Assembly (NCBI GenBank): GCA_964646415.1
Contig: CAZYEL010000015.1
Span: 1-28,039, forward strand
DNA: 28,039 nucleotides
Source: VGJV01 sp964646415
GTDB lineage: Bacteria > Patescibacteriota > Minisyncoccia > UBA6257 > 2-01-FULL-56-20
Reading direction: 5' to 3'
The notes beneath the pieces were generated by a model. That model ran no database searches, had not been told where the DNA came from, and saw nothing but the letters and a program-made list of their open reading frames with translations. How positions within the stretch are numbered: position 1 is the stretch's first letter; every line of letters starts with the position of its first letter. The position numbers and the translations under genes are program-made. Of the stretch, positions 21,333-27,972 are shown in pieces.

Positions 21333-22028
21333 ATGCATGCGCTGCGCAAAAAGGTTGCCATCTTCGACATCGACGGCACGATTTTCCGTTCGAGCCTTTT
21401 GATTGAGCTTGTTGAGGAACTTATTCGAGCGGGGATTTTCAAGCCTCGCGTGCGGCGCATCTACGCGCGCGACAAAGTAAAATGGCTTGACCGGAAGGGG
21501 GACTACGAGGCGTACATCATGAGCGTGGTCGCCGCATTCCGGCGGAACATCCGGGGTGTGCGGTTTTCCGAATTCGACCGCGTGGCGAAGCGGGTGGTGG
21601 CGCTTCACAAAGACCGCGTGTACCGCTACACCCGCGACCTCGTGCGGGAACTCAAAAAGAAAAACTATTACGTGCTTGCGATTTCCCACTCACCAAAGGC
21701 GGCGGTGGATGCGTTCTGCAGGCATTTGGGGTTCAGCAAGGTGTACGGGCTTATGTACGAGGTGGATGCAAAGGGGAAGTTCACGGGCGGCATGATGCAC
21801 GAGGAACTTATTTTCGACAAAGCCGCAATTTTATTGAGAGCTTTGGAAAAGGAGTACCTTACGCTCCACGGCTCAGTTGGCGTGGGCGACACGGAGTCTG
21901 ACATCCGATTTCTCAAACTCGTGGAGACGCCGATTTGTTTCAACCCGAACCAAAAACTCTACCGCGTGGCGAAGCGCAACGGATGGAAGGTTGTCGTGGA
22001 GCGGAAGGACGTGGTGTATAAGATGTAG
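21333..22028 (+). CDS. HAD-superfamily phosphatase, subfamily IB (SerB-like)
   Basis: The 231-aa enzyme has all the HAD motifs. Motif I is FDIDGT (nucleophile Asp at about 11, acid Asp at about 13), motif II is AISHSP (about 119-124), then the distal Lys, and motif IV is VGVGDTESD (about 187-195). The cap region between motifs I and II is helical, as in phosphoserine-phosphatase-like IB enzymes. The substrate is not known. The start is supported by TAAAAT 6 bases upstream. Confidence 0.9.
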   Translation: MHALRKKVAIFDIDGTIFRSSLLIELVEELIRAGIFKPRVRRIYARDKVKWLDRKGDYEAYIMSVVAAFRRNIRGVRFSEFDRVAKRVVALHKDRVYRYTRDLVRELKKKNYYVLAISHSPKAAVDAFCRHLGFSKVYGLMYEVDAKGKFTGGMMHEELIFDKAAILLRALEKEYLTLHGSVGVGDTESDIRFLKLVETPICFNPNQKLYRVAKRNGWKVVVERKDVVYKM

Positions 22029-22048
22029 CGTCGGATGCGCGCGGAACC

Positions 22049-22528
22049 TTAATCCTGCTTGTGGAACATCTTGATGAGCTGCTCTGCCAAGTCTTCCTCC
22101 GAGAATCGCTCGTAGTTCACGGCGATACTGCCGTCACTCACGTAGGTTATTCTGTCGCCGAACACAATCAGGGTGATGTGCAGTTTATCGAAATTCTTGC
22201 GCCCTATTTTTTTCGCGACATCCTCGAATGCGTCAATAAGCTTCCAGAGCTGGTATTGTTCCTTATCGTTTTTCCTGGAGATGAAGCCCGCGAAATCGAC
22301 GTTGGGATAGAGCCGTATCAGCTCTTCCAATGACGAGGTCTTTGCGCGTCTGGTGGTGAGCTTCTTGGGCGCATTTTCTTCGCCAGTTTTTAAAGTTTTT
22401 TTCAAATATTCCAAAACAAGTTCTTTGTGTGCCACGGATAATGAGGATACCTGTGCAAGAACTTTCTCGATATTTGCTCCGCGGTCTTCCTGGATTATTT
22501 CCGGAGTTTCTTCGTGGGGAGGATTCAT
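22049..22528 (-). CDS. Hypothetical protein, mostly helical
   Basis: I do not recognise this 159-aa acidic protein. The N-terminal part (1-60) is helical and charged; a Lys/Arg-rich linker, KKLTTRRAKTS, follows. The C-terminal part has HITLIVFGDRITYVSDGSIA (about 121-140), a beta-hairpin-like stretch, and an acidic helix, ERFSEEDLAEQLIKMF. I chose the ATG at 22528; an in-frame ATG at 22564 is possible. It is convergent with the HAD phosphatase gene, with 20 bases between the stops. Confidence 0.65.
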   Translation of the reverse strand: MNPPHEETPEIIQEDRGANIEKVLAQVSSLSVAHKELVLEYLKKTLKTGEENAPKKLTTRRAKTSSLEELIRLYPNVDFAGFISRKNDKEQYQLWKLIDAFEDVAKKIGRKNFDKLHITLIVFGDRITYVSDGSIAVNYERFSEEDLAEQLIKMFHKQD

Positions 22529-22564
22529 TTGTGTGATGTACCTTAATAAGGACGGTGAGAGCAA

Positions 22565-22780
22565 CGCTCCATTACGCCCATTCTTTAAAGTGTCGAACCT
22601 CCCACTCCGAACCTATCTCAAGGTATTATGTACCGGCCGCCTGCTGGCGCTGGGTACTGCGCTCCTTTTCAGTCGCTTGCCGCCGGGTTTGGATTCTCCG
22701 CCGGAGGCGCCCGCCTGCCGGACTGGGACGGGCAGGGATGCGCCTTTGGCGCAGAACCAATTCACATAAATTCCGTTCAA
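22565..22780. other. GC-rich intergenic stretch with small palindromes
   Basis: No convincing gene is seen. The sequence holds several short dyads, such as CTCCG C CGGAG near 22697 and TGCGCC TTT GGCGCA at 22739-22753. It is clearly GC-richer than the region that begins right after it. It may be part of the boundary of an inserted block. Confidence 0.4.
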
Positions 22781-22878
22781 GGCTGTGTTGCGCGGTCTAG
22801 AACCGGGACCATACAAGCAGTATAAGGCATCTTTGGGGGTCAGTTTAAGGGCTTGCCTGACCTGTCTCGATCATCGGG
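22781..22878. repeat. 95-bp direct repeat, copy 1
   Basis: Starting at GGCTGTGTT, this copy aligns without gaps to 23962-24059 at roughly 70-75% identity. Conserved blocks are CGGTCTAG, AGCAGTATAAGGC and TCTTTG. On the minus strand it contains the last eight codons and the TAA of the HEPN-like gene (ETGQASP-stop). It also holds a small dyad, CGGT TCTAG ACCG. Confidence 0.7.
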
Positions 22879-23528
22879 TTTTGACCCAAAGTCTGCGTCA
22901 ATTTTTCTAAAAATTTCTCCGGTCTCTTTGCAAAGATACTGTCGAATTCTTCGAAGATATTCTTTATAGCCGAGGCGGTTTTCGAGAAAAAATCTTCAAA
23001 CGATTTTTCTATACTAGCTTCGCTCATTTCCTTTTTCAGCATATCGTGGATTATATTGTTTCGCTCGCCATTAATTTTCCATAAATCGTTTCTGCGATTA
23101 TATCCAGTGAAAATCTCAAGGAACTTTTTGATTACTTTTCCTGTGGGACCCAAATCTAAGATATCAGTCATTTCTTTTTCACTATAGACAGAAAAGAAGT
23201 TCAGTCCGTTTTTTGCACTCGCGATGGTTGCTTCCATGTTTTTGAGATTCATCTCGGATATGATCAGATGCTTTAGGGTTAACTCAAAGGAGTAGAAAAA
23301 GTATAAAAACGCGTTGGCGTACTGCTTTTTATTCCTCGCCTTCTTAAATAGATGATGTACGGCCCAGCTATTGTTATTAAGGGTCTCAAGAACTTTGTTA
23401 ATTCCGACCAATTCTCTAGGGAGGTTTTTAGTCATCTTCTGCATTCGTTGCGTATGCATTTCCTGATAAGCTCTAGCAATTTTCTCTGAGAGCCAACGTC
23501 GGAATTTATCTTTTAGCCAAGAAATCAT
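22845..23528 (-). CDS. HEPN-like helical protein (Rx4H motif)
   Basis: A 227-aa, Lys/Asn/Phe-rich, all-helical protein. The segment GERNNIIHDML places R156 and H161 in the Rx4H arrangement typical of HEPN RNases; the helices around 45-90 and 140-175 would form the bundle. HEPN proteins are common toxins and defence nucleases, but no partner antitoxin is seen next to it, so the assignment rests on the motif and fold impression only. The C-terminus runs into the direct repeat. Codon use is AT-richer than in genes to the left, suggesting transfer. Confidence 0.5.
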   Translation of the reverse strand: MISWLKDKFRRWLSEKIARAYQEMHTQRMQKMTKNLPRELVGINKVLETLNNNSWAVHHLFKKARNKKQYANAFLYFFYSFELTLKHLIISEMNLKNMEATIASAKNGLNFFSVYSEKEMTDILDLGPTGKVIKKFLEIFTGYNRRNDLWKINGERNNIIHDMLKKEMSEASIEKSFEDFFSKTASAIKNIFEEFDSIFAKRPEKFLEKLTQTLGQNPMIETGQASP

Positions 23529-23583
23529 GTTTCCAGTATAGGGTCTGCAGTTCGACGAGGCTCTCCGGTCTACCTCGGTACCC

Positions 23584-23602
23584 CTTCGACAAACTCAGGA
23601 CA
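23584..23602. repeat. Short dispersed repeat (TTCGACAAACTCAGGACA type)
   Basis: A short unit of the CTTCGACnnnCTCAGGACA kind that recurs at 23895-23913 and, diverged, inside greA near 10729-10748. It lies in the gap between the HEPN-like gene and the GIY-YIG gene. Confidence 0.55.
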
Positions 23603-23618
23603 CGGTGCGCTGACTCAA

Positions 23619-23891
23619 TCAAAGCTTTTTCAAAAGCTCATAATCTTTCTTGATCAATGCCTCTTTTTTAGCTCGTGTCCATCCTTTGAGTTGTTTTTCT
23701 CTTCGCATTGCTTCAAGTCTTGTGGAATACGTTTCATAATACACAAGATTAAACTTACCCACATTATCTTGCATGAACTTAGCGGATTTCGTTGATTTCG
23801 ATACCTGCTGCTTTTCACGAATCGAAAGATTATTGGTCTGTCCAATATACAAATGCCCCTGTGAGTCTTTGAGAAAGTACACGTAGAACAT
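23619..23891 (-). CDS. GIY-YIG domain protein
   Basis: A 90-aa single-domain GIY-YIG nuclease. MFYVYFLKDSQGHLYIGQT gives the two motif strands, SIRE the expected Arg, and the end RLEAMRREKQLKGWTRAKKEALIK is the typical C-terminal helix with Glu and KGWT. The loop QQVSKSTKSAKFMQDN is longer than in the GIY-YIG gene at 20172. It lies inside the segment bounded by the 95-bp direct repeats, directly beside short palindromic repeats. The position fits a mobile or repeat-targeting nuclease, but that is inference. Confidence 0.85.
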   Translation of the reverse strand: MFYVYFLKDSQGHLYIGQTNNLSIREKQQVSKSTKSAKFMQDNVGKFNLVYYETYSTRLEAMRREKQLKGWTRAKKEALIKKDYELLKKL

Positions 23892-23894
23892 TTT

Positions 23895-23962
23895 CCTTCG
23901 ACTTCGCTCAGGACATTCGACTCACTTGGCTATAGCCATGAGCGAACGAAGTGAGTCGAATG
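23895..23962. repeat. REP-like palindromic repeat
   Basis: CCTTCGACTTCGCTCAGGACA begins just before an inverted pair: CATTCGACTCACTT (23914-23927) with AAGTGAGTCGAATG (23949-23962), 14 bp and perfect. GGCTATAGCC is a palindrome inside the loop. It abuts copy 2 of the 95-bp repeat. Confidence 0.7.
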
Positions 23963-24059
23963 GCTGTGTTCCTCGGTCTAGTACCAGAGCCTTGCAAGCA
24001 GTATAAGGCTTCTTTGATGCGAATTTAAGAGTGTCGTTTACCCGTCTCGGTCAAGGGTT
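23962..24059. repeat. 95-bp direct repeat, copy 2
   Basis: Second copy, same orientation as 22781-22878. On the minus strand it keeps a reading tail like that of copy 1 (TETGKRHS-stop against IETGQASP-stop), although here no gene reads into it. AGCCTT...AAGGCT and GGT ACTAG ACC give small dyads at the positions where copy 1 also has them. Confidence 0.7.
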
Positions 24060-24092
24060 AATAGACACGATAGACACTATAAAAAGCGGTGT

Positions 24093-25127
24093 CTAGGGAA
24101 TTCCAAGCACTGCTTTGGCGCGAGCGTAATACTGTTTGCGTTCTGGAAGGCCATTCGTTCCGCCGTTTATAATTTTAGTAATCGCAAGTACATCTTCCCG
24201 ATCTGCGAACGGGTTAAGATCATGACTTTTCCAATACCATCCGCCGGAACGAAATGCTTGTAGCGGATCCTCCAGTATTTCGGGAGAATTAATCAGATCA
24301 AATCCTATTCCTTCGCCGCATACTTTGTAGTTCCATCGGCCCGTAGTCTGTATGACACCCCTGCCACGATATTTCCAGCCATCTCCGCTTGCTTCGTTTC
24401 CGTTCCCATTGACTCCGGCATATATGAAGTTGGCCAATTTCTCAGGACTAGCCGCATAGAGCGCGGCTTTTTCCACCGTGAATACTTTGGGCCATACCAC
24501 CGTCAACCTTTGTGGGGAGTACCAGAGACTTTCCACGAACTTATGGTATTGCGATTCGCACGCGGTTTGGGCAATAAAAGCAGCTTGGCGAATCGGAGTA
24601 TCAATCCCGAACTCTTCCAAAGTTTGGTGAAAATGCGTCAGTACGGCATTCGCTTTGTCCAATGGCAAAGGGGGAATAATAGCGCAAAGCTGTTGAGCGG
24701 TAATTTGTTCCTTGTTCTGCGTTGTTTTAATTACCTCTGGTGAAACTTCTACATTACCCGCCCAAAAATAGTTCCCCGCTTCATTTTTGAACCATTTGGT
24801 AACTCCGGCGAAGTTTTCTCCGTTTGTAACCCATCCCACAAATTGCAATATTGTCCCAACAGATACATCTTCCACTATTAGCGCTTGAGTCGAAGGTTGT
24901 TCTTTACGGATATATAGTCGCTTAACCGCCTTCGCCGAACCGTTTTTCTGCACGAAATCCAAAATTGGACTTGCGTCTACGGTCGCGATCTTGGCGGTAG
25001 GGTTTTCCAATATCGCTTCAGGTGGCTTATTTCTATGATCCCTGATCTTGGGAGCATCTGAGTTAGATATGTTTCGCCTCGCGAAGAATTTTAGTATCGA
25101 CAATATGATTTTGCTAAGTGAATTCAT
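24093..25127 (-). CDS. Glycoside hydrolase family 19 endolysin/chitinase
   Basis: The 344-aa protein has an N-terminal hydrophobic basic stretch (1-18), a linker, and an SH3-like segment (about 68-125, with RLYIRKEQPS and WFKNEAGNYFWAGNV). A GH19 catalytic domain (about 140-344) follows. The catalytic Glu is E191 in QTACESQYHKF, with a second Glu at 199; YRGRGVIQTTGRWNY (about 253-267) is the substrate-cleft motif. Bacterial GH19 proteins of this size are mostly phage-type peptidoglycan hydrolases. It is the last gene of the minus-strand set headed by lexA. The stop codon lies in a small hairpin, TAGACAC/GTGTCTA. Confidence 0.88.
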   Translation of the reverse strand: MNSLSKIILSILKFFARRNISNSDAPKIRDHRNKPPEAILENPTAKIATVDASPILDFVQKNGSAKAVKRLYIRKEQPSTQALIVEDVSVGTILQFVGWVTNGENFAGVTKWFKNEAGNYFWAGNVEVSPEVIKTTQNKEQITAQQLCAIIPPLPLDKANAVLTHFHQTLEEFGIDTPIRQAAFIAQTACESQYHKFVESLWYSPQRLTVVWPKVFTVEKAALYAASPEKLANFIYAGVNGNGNEASGDGWKYRGRGVIQTTGRWNYKVCGEGIGFDLINSPEILEDPLQAFRSGGWYWKSHDLNPFADREDVLAITKIINGGTNGLPERKQYYARAKAVLGIP

Positions 25128-25140
25128 GAGTTTTTAGAAT

Positions 25141-25674
25141 TTATCTGGTGATAACCTTGATGATCTCCGCGTGCAACGCCAATATTTCACCAGCCAGTTC
25201 CTTTGTAGATAGAGTTTCTCCCGTGATTTCGATGGCAAGGGCATCTGACGAAAGGTTAAGAGAAGTGGATCCTCCAAGGGCAACTTTTTCATCCATGTGC
25301 TCTATGGCGTTTCTGACCTTGGTTACTGTATTTCGCGAGAGTGAGGCGTATCTGTTCGGAAGCAATTTAAAAAGTTTGTAAATCCTCGAGACGGCATTGA
25401 TGCAATTTTCGAGGTGGTTCATGATTGCGCACGTGAAAAAGTATTGACCATTGTTGCGTTCCATTATTTCCTCAAAGGAAAGCCTCCCCTCATTTTCTTC
25501 AGCGGTTGCGGCATCTCGCGCAGCACCGTACTCATTCTTTGCTTTATCGATGAGTCTGGCCGCAAGAACAGCAAAGGCTTGCACATCTCGCGATTTTTTC
25601 TGAGTAAGTCCCGCTAAGGAATGGGCCAAGAAACATGCAACCGCTCCCGGTTCCAAATTTGAAATGTCAGGCAT
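25141..25674 (-). CDS. Unknown helical protein with an Rx4H (HEPN-like) motif
   Basis: A 177-aa protein rich in Ala and Leu, predicted all-helical. R121 and H126 in KVRNAIEHMDEK are spaced as in HEPN RNases. Cys14, Cys82 and Cys91 are isolated. I do not recognise the family; the motif alone is weak evidence. It ends 13 bases before the GH19 gene, so the two are likely cotranscribed. I chose the ATG at 25674; an in-frame ATG at 25692 is possible. The longer frame to 25740 starts inside a terminator hairpin and is unlikely. Confidence 0.6.
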   Translation of the reverse strand: MPDISNLEPGAVACFLAHSLAGLTQKKSRDVQAFAVLAARLIDKAKNEYGAARDAATAEENEGRLSFEEIMERNNGQYFFTCAIMNHLENCINAVSRIYKLFKLLPNRYASLSRNTVTKVRNAIEHMDEKVALGGSTSLNLSSDALAIEITGETLSTKELAGEILALHAEIIKVITR

Positions 25675-25711
25675 CTTATTTTGCTGAATCATCACAGTTG
25701 AAAAAGCAACG

Positions 25712-25740
25712 TTGCGCACGAAAGAAGCCTTCGTGCGCAA
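25712..25740 (-). terminator. Hairpin after the DUF2188 gene
   Basis: TTGCGCACGAA (25712-25722) pairs perfectly with TTCGTGCGCAA (25730-25740). On the minus strand TTTTT follows 6 bases later. It may end the lexA transcript partially and set a lower level for the two genes beyond. Confidence 0.65.
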
Positions 25741-25748
25741 TCGTATTC

Positions 25749-25994
25749 TTAGCCTTTAGACTGGCGTGGGTCTTTGCTGCCAGGATATGTGCGTTCCTCT
25801 TGGAAACGGCCGTTCATTTTCTGAATTTTCACAGATCCGCCGTTGTTGCCAACGGCCTTTTCGAGAACTCCTCCAGCAGTAGCTTCATCTTTTGTTTCAA
25901 AGACTCTGATGATCCGATCAGTCTTGTCGTTAGTCAACTCCCATTGCTCCTTTTTCTCGTTGAAATCCAACGTTAATTTCGGTAGTTTGCTCAT
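25749..25994 (-). CDS. DUF2188 family small protein
   Basis: An 81-aa basic protein. The C-terminal half, GGVLEKAVGNNGGSVKIQKMNGRFQEERTY, follows the DUF2188 pattern (a strand-turn-strand KI-x-KxxGRxxEERTYP). The family's role is unknown. The ATG at 25992-25994 overlaps the stop of the membrane-protein gene upstream as ATGA, so translation is coupled. The larger frame to 26189 runs through that gene and is ignored. Confidence 0.75.
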   Translation of the reverse strand: MSKLPKLTLDFNEKKEQWELTNDKTDRIIRVFETKDEATAGGVLEKAVGNNGGSVKIQKMNGRFQEERTYPGSKDPRQSKG

Positions 25995-26365
25995 GATTTT
26001 ATAGAATCGTGCCCGACCTTTGTTTTCGTCATTCGAAAATCCCCTAGGCATAAACTGCGCTCTACGTTCCCGTGATAAACTTTCCGTCGGTATATAAGAG
26101 CTAAAATCAAAAACAAAATGGTAATGGCGGTAAAAGCCCCAGCGCTCCATCCAAGGGCGCTGGTGTTCTCGTTCACGAACGCGGTCCAAAACCCGACGGC
26201 AATCGAAGAGTTGATGCCCACTAGCCAGTTGAATAGTTCGTAGTGCCGGAGTTCATTTGCTTGTACGAGCTCAATTCCGATTCGGTCTGGCAAATGAAGC
26301 ACAACTTGCGTGTCTTCGCTTTGCTCATCCCGATTTCTTGTCGCGAGAGAATTCTTCTTATACAT
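25991..26365 (-). CDS. Two-helix membrane protein next to lexA
   Basis: A 124-aa protein with two membrane helices: about 46-66 (LVGINSSIAVGFWTAFV) and 72-92 (LGWSAGAFTAITILFLILAL). The N-terminus is polar and charged, and the cytoplasmic tail is basic (YRRKVYHGN). It overlaps the lexA end by 8 bases and the DUF2188 start by 4. The size and two-helix layout would suit a holin-like protein in a lysis set with the GH19 enzyme, but there is no sequence evidence for that function. Confidence 0.7.
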   Translation of the reverse strand: MYKKNSLATRNRDEQSEDTQVVLHLPDRIGIELVQANELRHYELFNWLVGINSSIAVGFWTAFVNENTSALGWSAGAFTAITILFLILALIYRRKVYHGNVERSLCLGDFRMTKTKVGHDSIKS

Positions 26366-27017
26366 TTTCTTCGAGAGGCACTATGTGATATTCCGGCTCG
26401 ACGCGAATGGTCCGGAGCACTTTTCCGAATATCCGAAAATCCTCGCGCATGACAATCGGACGATGCTTTGGATTTTTAGAAACCGGATTAAGAATTATCG
26501 CGTTATCCGCGAATGCTATTCGTTTGATTACTGCATTGTCGTTAATAATCGCTACTACATCGTCACCGGAACTTACATCCTGCGTCATTTCTGCTAATAC
26601 GAAATCTCCAGAAGAGATGCCCGCTTCTTTCATAGAGTTGCCGATTGCCTTGATGACGTAAAGATTCGTGCGTTTTGTGCCGAGGAGGCTGGAGGAAACC
26701 GTGATGAACTCGTCAAAAGTTCGTTGAGCTATGACGCTTGGGCTCCCGCATCCCGCAGAGGCAAAAACGGGAAGAGTAACCAGCTCTTCCGAAGAACACT
26801 CTCCACCAATAAGCTTTATTCCTCTTTGAGCATACCTATTACGTTCGATCAGTCCTTTATTTCCCAATATCTCAAGATATTGAGTTACTGAACGGATGGA
26901 TTTCGCTCCAATTTCTTTCGCGATCTCTTGCAGAGTGGGAGGTTTCCCCAGCAAGATGCGACTTTTTAGAAATTCGTATACTCGTCTCTGATTTGAGGTT
27001 AGAGTGGGTTCTTTCAT
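26358..27017 (-). CDS. lexA: LexA-family self-cleaving repressor
   Basis: A 219-aa protein with LexA architecture. The N-terminal winged helix reads LTSNQRRVYEFLKSR (7-21) and TLQEIAKEIGAKSIRSVTQY (28-47). The cleavage site is A88-G89 in FASAGCG. The catalytic pair is S128 in GNSMKEAG and K165 in NAVIKRIAF. On DNA damage, RecA filaments trigger cleavage and derepression. The N-terminus is LexA-like rather than phage-CI-like. It is the first gene of a tight set (membrane protein, DUF2188), with the Rx4H protein and endolysin beyond a hairpin. Its own promoter overlaps AT-rich dyads that could be its operator. Confidence 0.92.
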   Translation of the reverse strand: MKEPTLTSNQRRVYEFLKSRILLGKPPTLQEIAKEIGAKSIRSVTQYLEILGNKGLIERNRYAQRGIKLIGGECSSEELVTLPVFASAGCGSPSVIAQRTFDEFITVSSSLLGTKRTNLYVIKAIGNSMKEAGISSGDFVLAEMTQDVSSGDDVVAIINDNAVIKRIAFADNAIILNPVSKNPKHRPIVMREDFRIFGKVLRTIRVEPEYHIVPLEENV

Positions 27018-27025
27018 TAATTACT

Positions 27026-27054
27026 TCTATAACATATAAATAATAAATTTGCAA
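27026..27054 (-). promoter_or_regulatory. lexA promoter
   Basis: On the minus strand, TTGCAA (27049-27054), a 17-base spacer and TGtTATAGA (hexamer 27026-27031), 8 bases from the ATG. The small dyad TATA ACA TATA at 27028-27038 overlaps the -10 and might belong to an operator. No standard SOS box (E. coli or Gram-positive type) is visible. Confidence 0.6.
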
Positions 27055-27144
27055 TATACACATCATCCACCTTTAATTCCATCTTTCTTTGCGATTCTGG
27101 ACTTTTCCCTTTCCTCGCGCCATTATTACGATACAACTGAATAA

Positions 27145-27323
27145 GGGCGTACGCCCGGGGCCTAAACTCGAAGATTCAATATCTTTGAGCATGGCCTGAA
27201 AAACCTGTGACAGATACTGAACCCCGCGTTCAGCGAACTGTCACAGGTCGTATCCCGAAAGGGGTATGGAGCGAAAGCTCTAGCTGGCGCGGGGCTTAGT
27301 GTTTTTATGAAAGCCCTCGCCGG
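27145..27323 (+). ncRNA. Candidate structured RNA with five or more hairpins
   Basis: Successive stems are: GGGCGTACGCCC palindrome (27145-27156); GGCC (27159-27162) with GGCC (27193-27196) enclosing a 9-bp stem CTCGAAGAT/ATCTTTGAG (27167-27189); ACCTGTGACAG/CTGTCACAGGT (27203-27213 with 27238-27248), with CTGAAC/GTTCAG inside; GTATCCC/GGGGTAT around a GAAA loop (27250-27267); GGAGC/GCTCT around a GAAA loop (27268-27281); and CTGGCG plus GGGGCTT against AAGCCCT plus CGCCGG (27284-27323). Two GNRA tetraloops side by side and dense helices are typical of a folded RNA. It ends 10 bases before the nuclease ATG. I could not match it to any riboswitch, ribozyme or group I/II intron core I know. Confidence 0.6.
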
Positions 27324-27333
27324 AACATGACCT

Positions 27334-27972
27334 ATGGCGATGACTCCAACCAAAAGAGAAAAGAGCTGCAGATATAAGCGGCTGCCGGTCAGAAAACTTT
27401 CCGGTTCGGAGAAGTTCAAAAACGCGGCCGGAAAGAATATTTCAATACTTGAGTTTTGGAGGTACGGATTTTCAAACTTGAATTCCAACGTACTGCGCGG
27501 CGTCCTCGCCGAGTTTCTCGTCGAGAACGCTATTAGACGGGCAAACGCCATAGGAGTCAGAAATCCATGGAATGACCATGACATTCTTCTTGGTGAGGGC
27601 GCGAAGATCGAAGTGAAATGCTGCGCGTATATCCAGGATTGGGATCAGCATAATTTATCGCGGGTAACTTTCTCCGGCCTCAAGGCGAAGAAATTATATT
27701 ACTCCTCGGCGGCCGGGAAGATGAGCCGGAAACCGGGAAGCTACAAATCCGATTTGTACGTCTTCGCCCTTTTGCGGCACCAGAATCCAAGGACGCTTAA
27801 CATCTTGGATTTGGACCAGTGGTGCTTTTATGTACTTGCAAAAGATATTCTGAAAACGATTACGAGAAACGGGAATAGCATTTCAATCAAAACATTGGAG
27901 AAAAGCGACATAGCCCCAGTTCGTTTTAACGAGTTGAAAGGGAAGATCAGCGAGGCGGTTCGAAGCTGTTGA
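27334..27972 (+). CDS. Stand-alone PD-(D/E)XK nuclease
   Basis: The 212-aa protein has the PD-(D/E)XK pattern. RGVLAEFLVENAIRRA (about 55-70) forms the first helix with a conserved Glu. NDHDILLGEGAKIEVKCCAYIQ (about 79-100) supplies the Asp and the E-V-K catalytic set, and the following helix is LKAKKLYY. It resembles stand-alone restriction-type or repair nucleases. No methyltransferase lies in the window, so a classic restriction pair is not shown. The N-terminus is basic (about 1-30). The start at 27334 is the second of three nearby ATGs; the ATG at 27326 is in another frame and stops soon. It directly follows the multi-hairpin element, which may be its leader or partner. Confidence 0.75.
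   Translation: MAMTPTKREKSCRYKRLPVRKLSGSEKFKNAAGKNISILEFWRYGFSNLNSNVLRGVLAEFLVENAIRRANAIGVRNPWNDHDILLGEGAKIEVKCCAYIQDWDQHNLSRVTFSGLKAKKLYYSSAAGKMSRKPGSYKSDLYVFALLRHQNPRTLNILDLDQWCFYVLAKDILKTITRNGNSISIKTLEKSDIAPVRFNELKGKISEAVRSC

Noticed and set aside
22781..24059. Integron attC sites at the 95-bp repeats
   Set aside because: The required RYYYAAC and GTTRRRY core sites and the long imperfect palindrome of attC are not present.
27018..27060. Classical SOS box in the lexA promoter
   Set aside because: Neither the CTGT-N8-ACAG nor the GAAC-N4-GTTC type is present; only an AT-rich dyad is seen.
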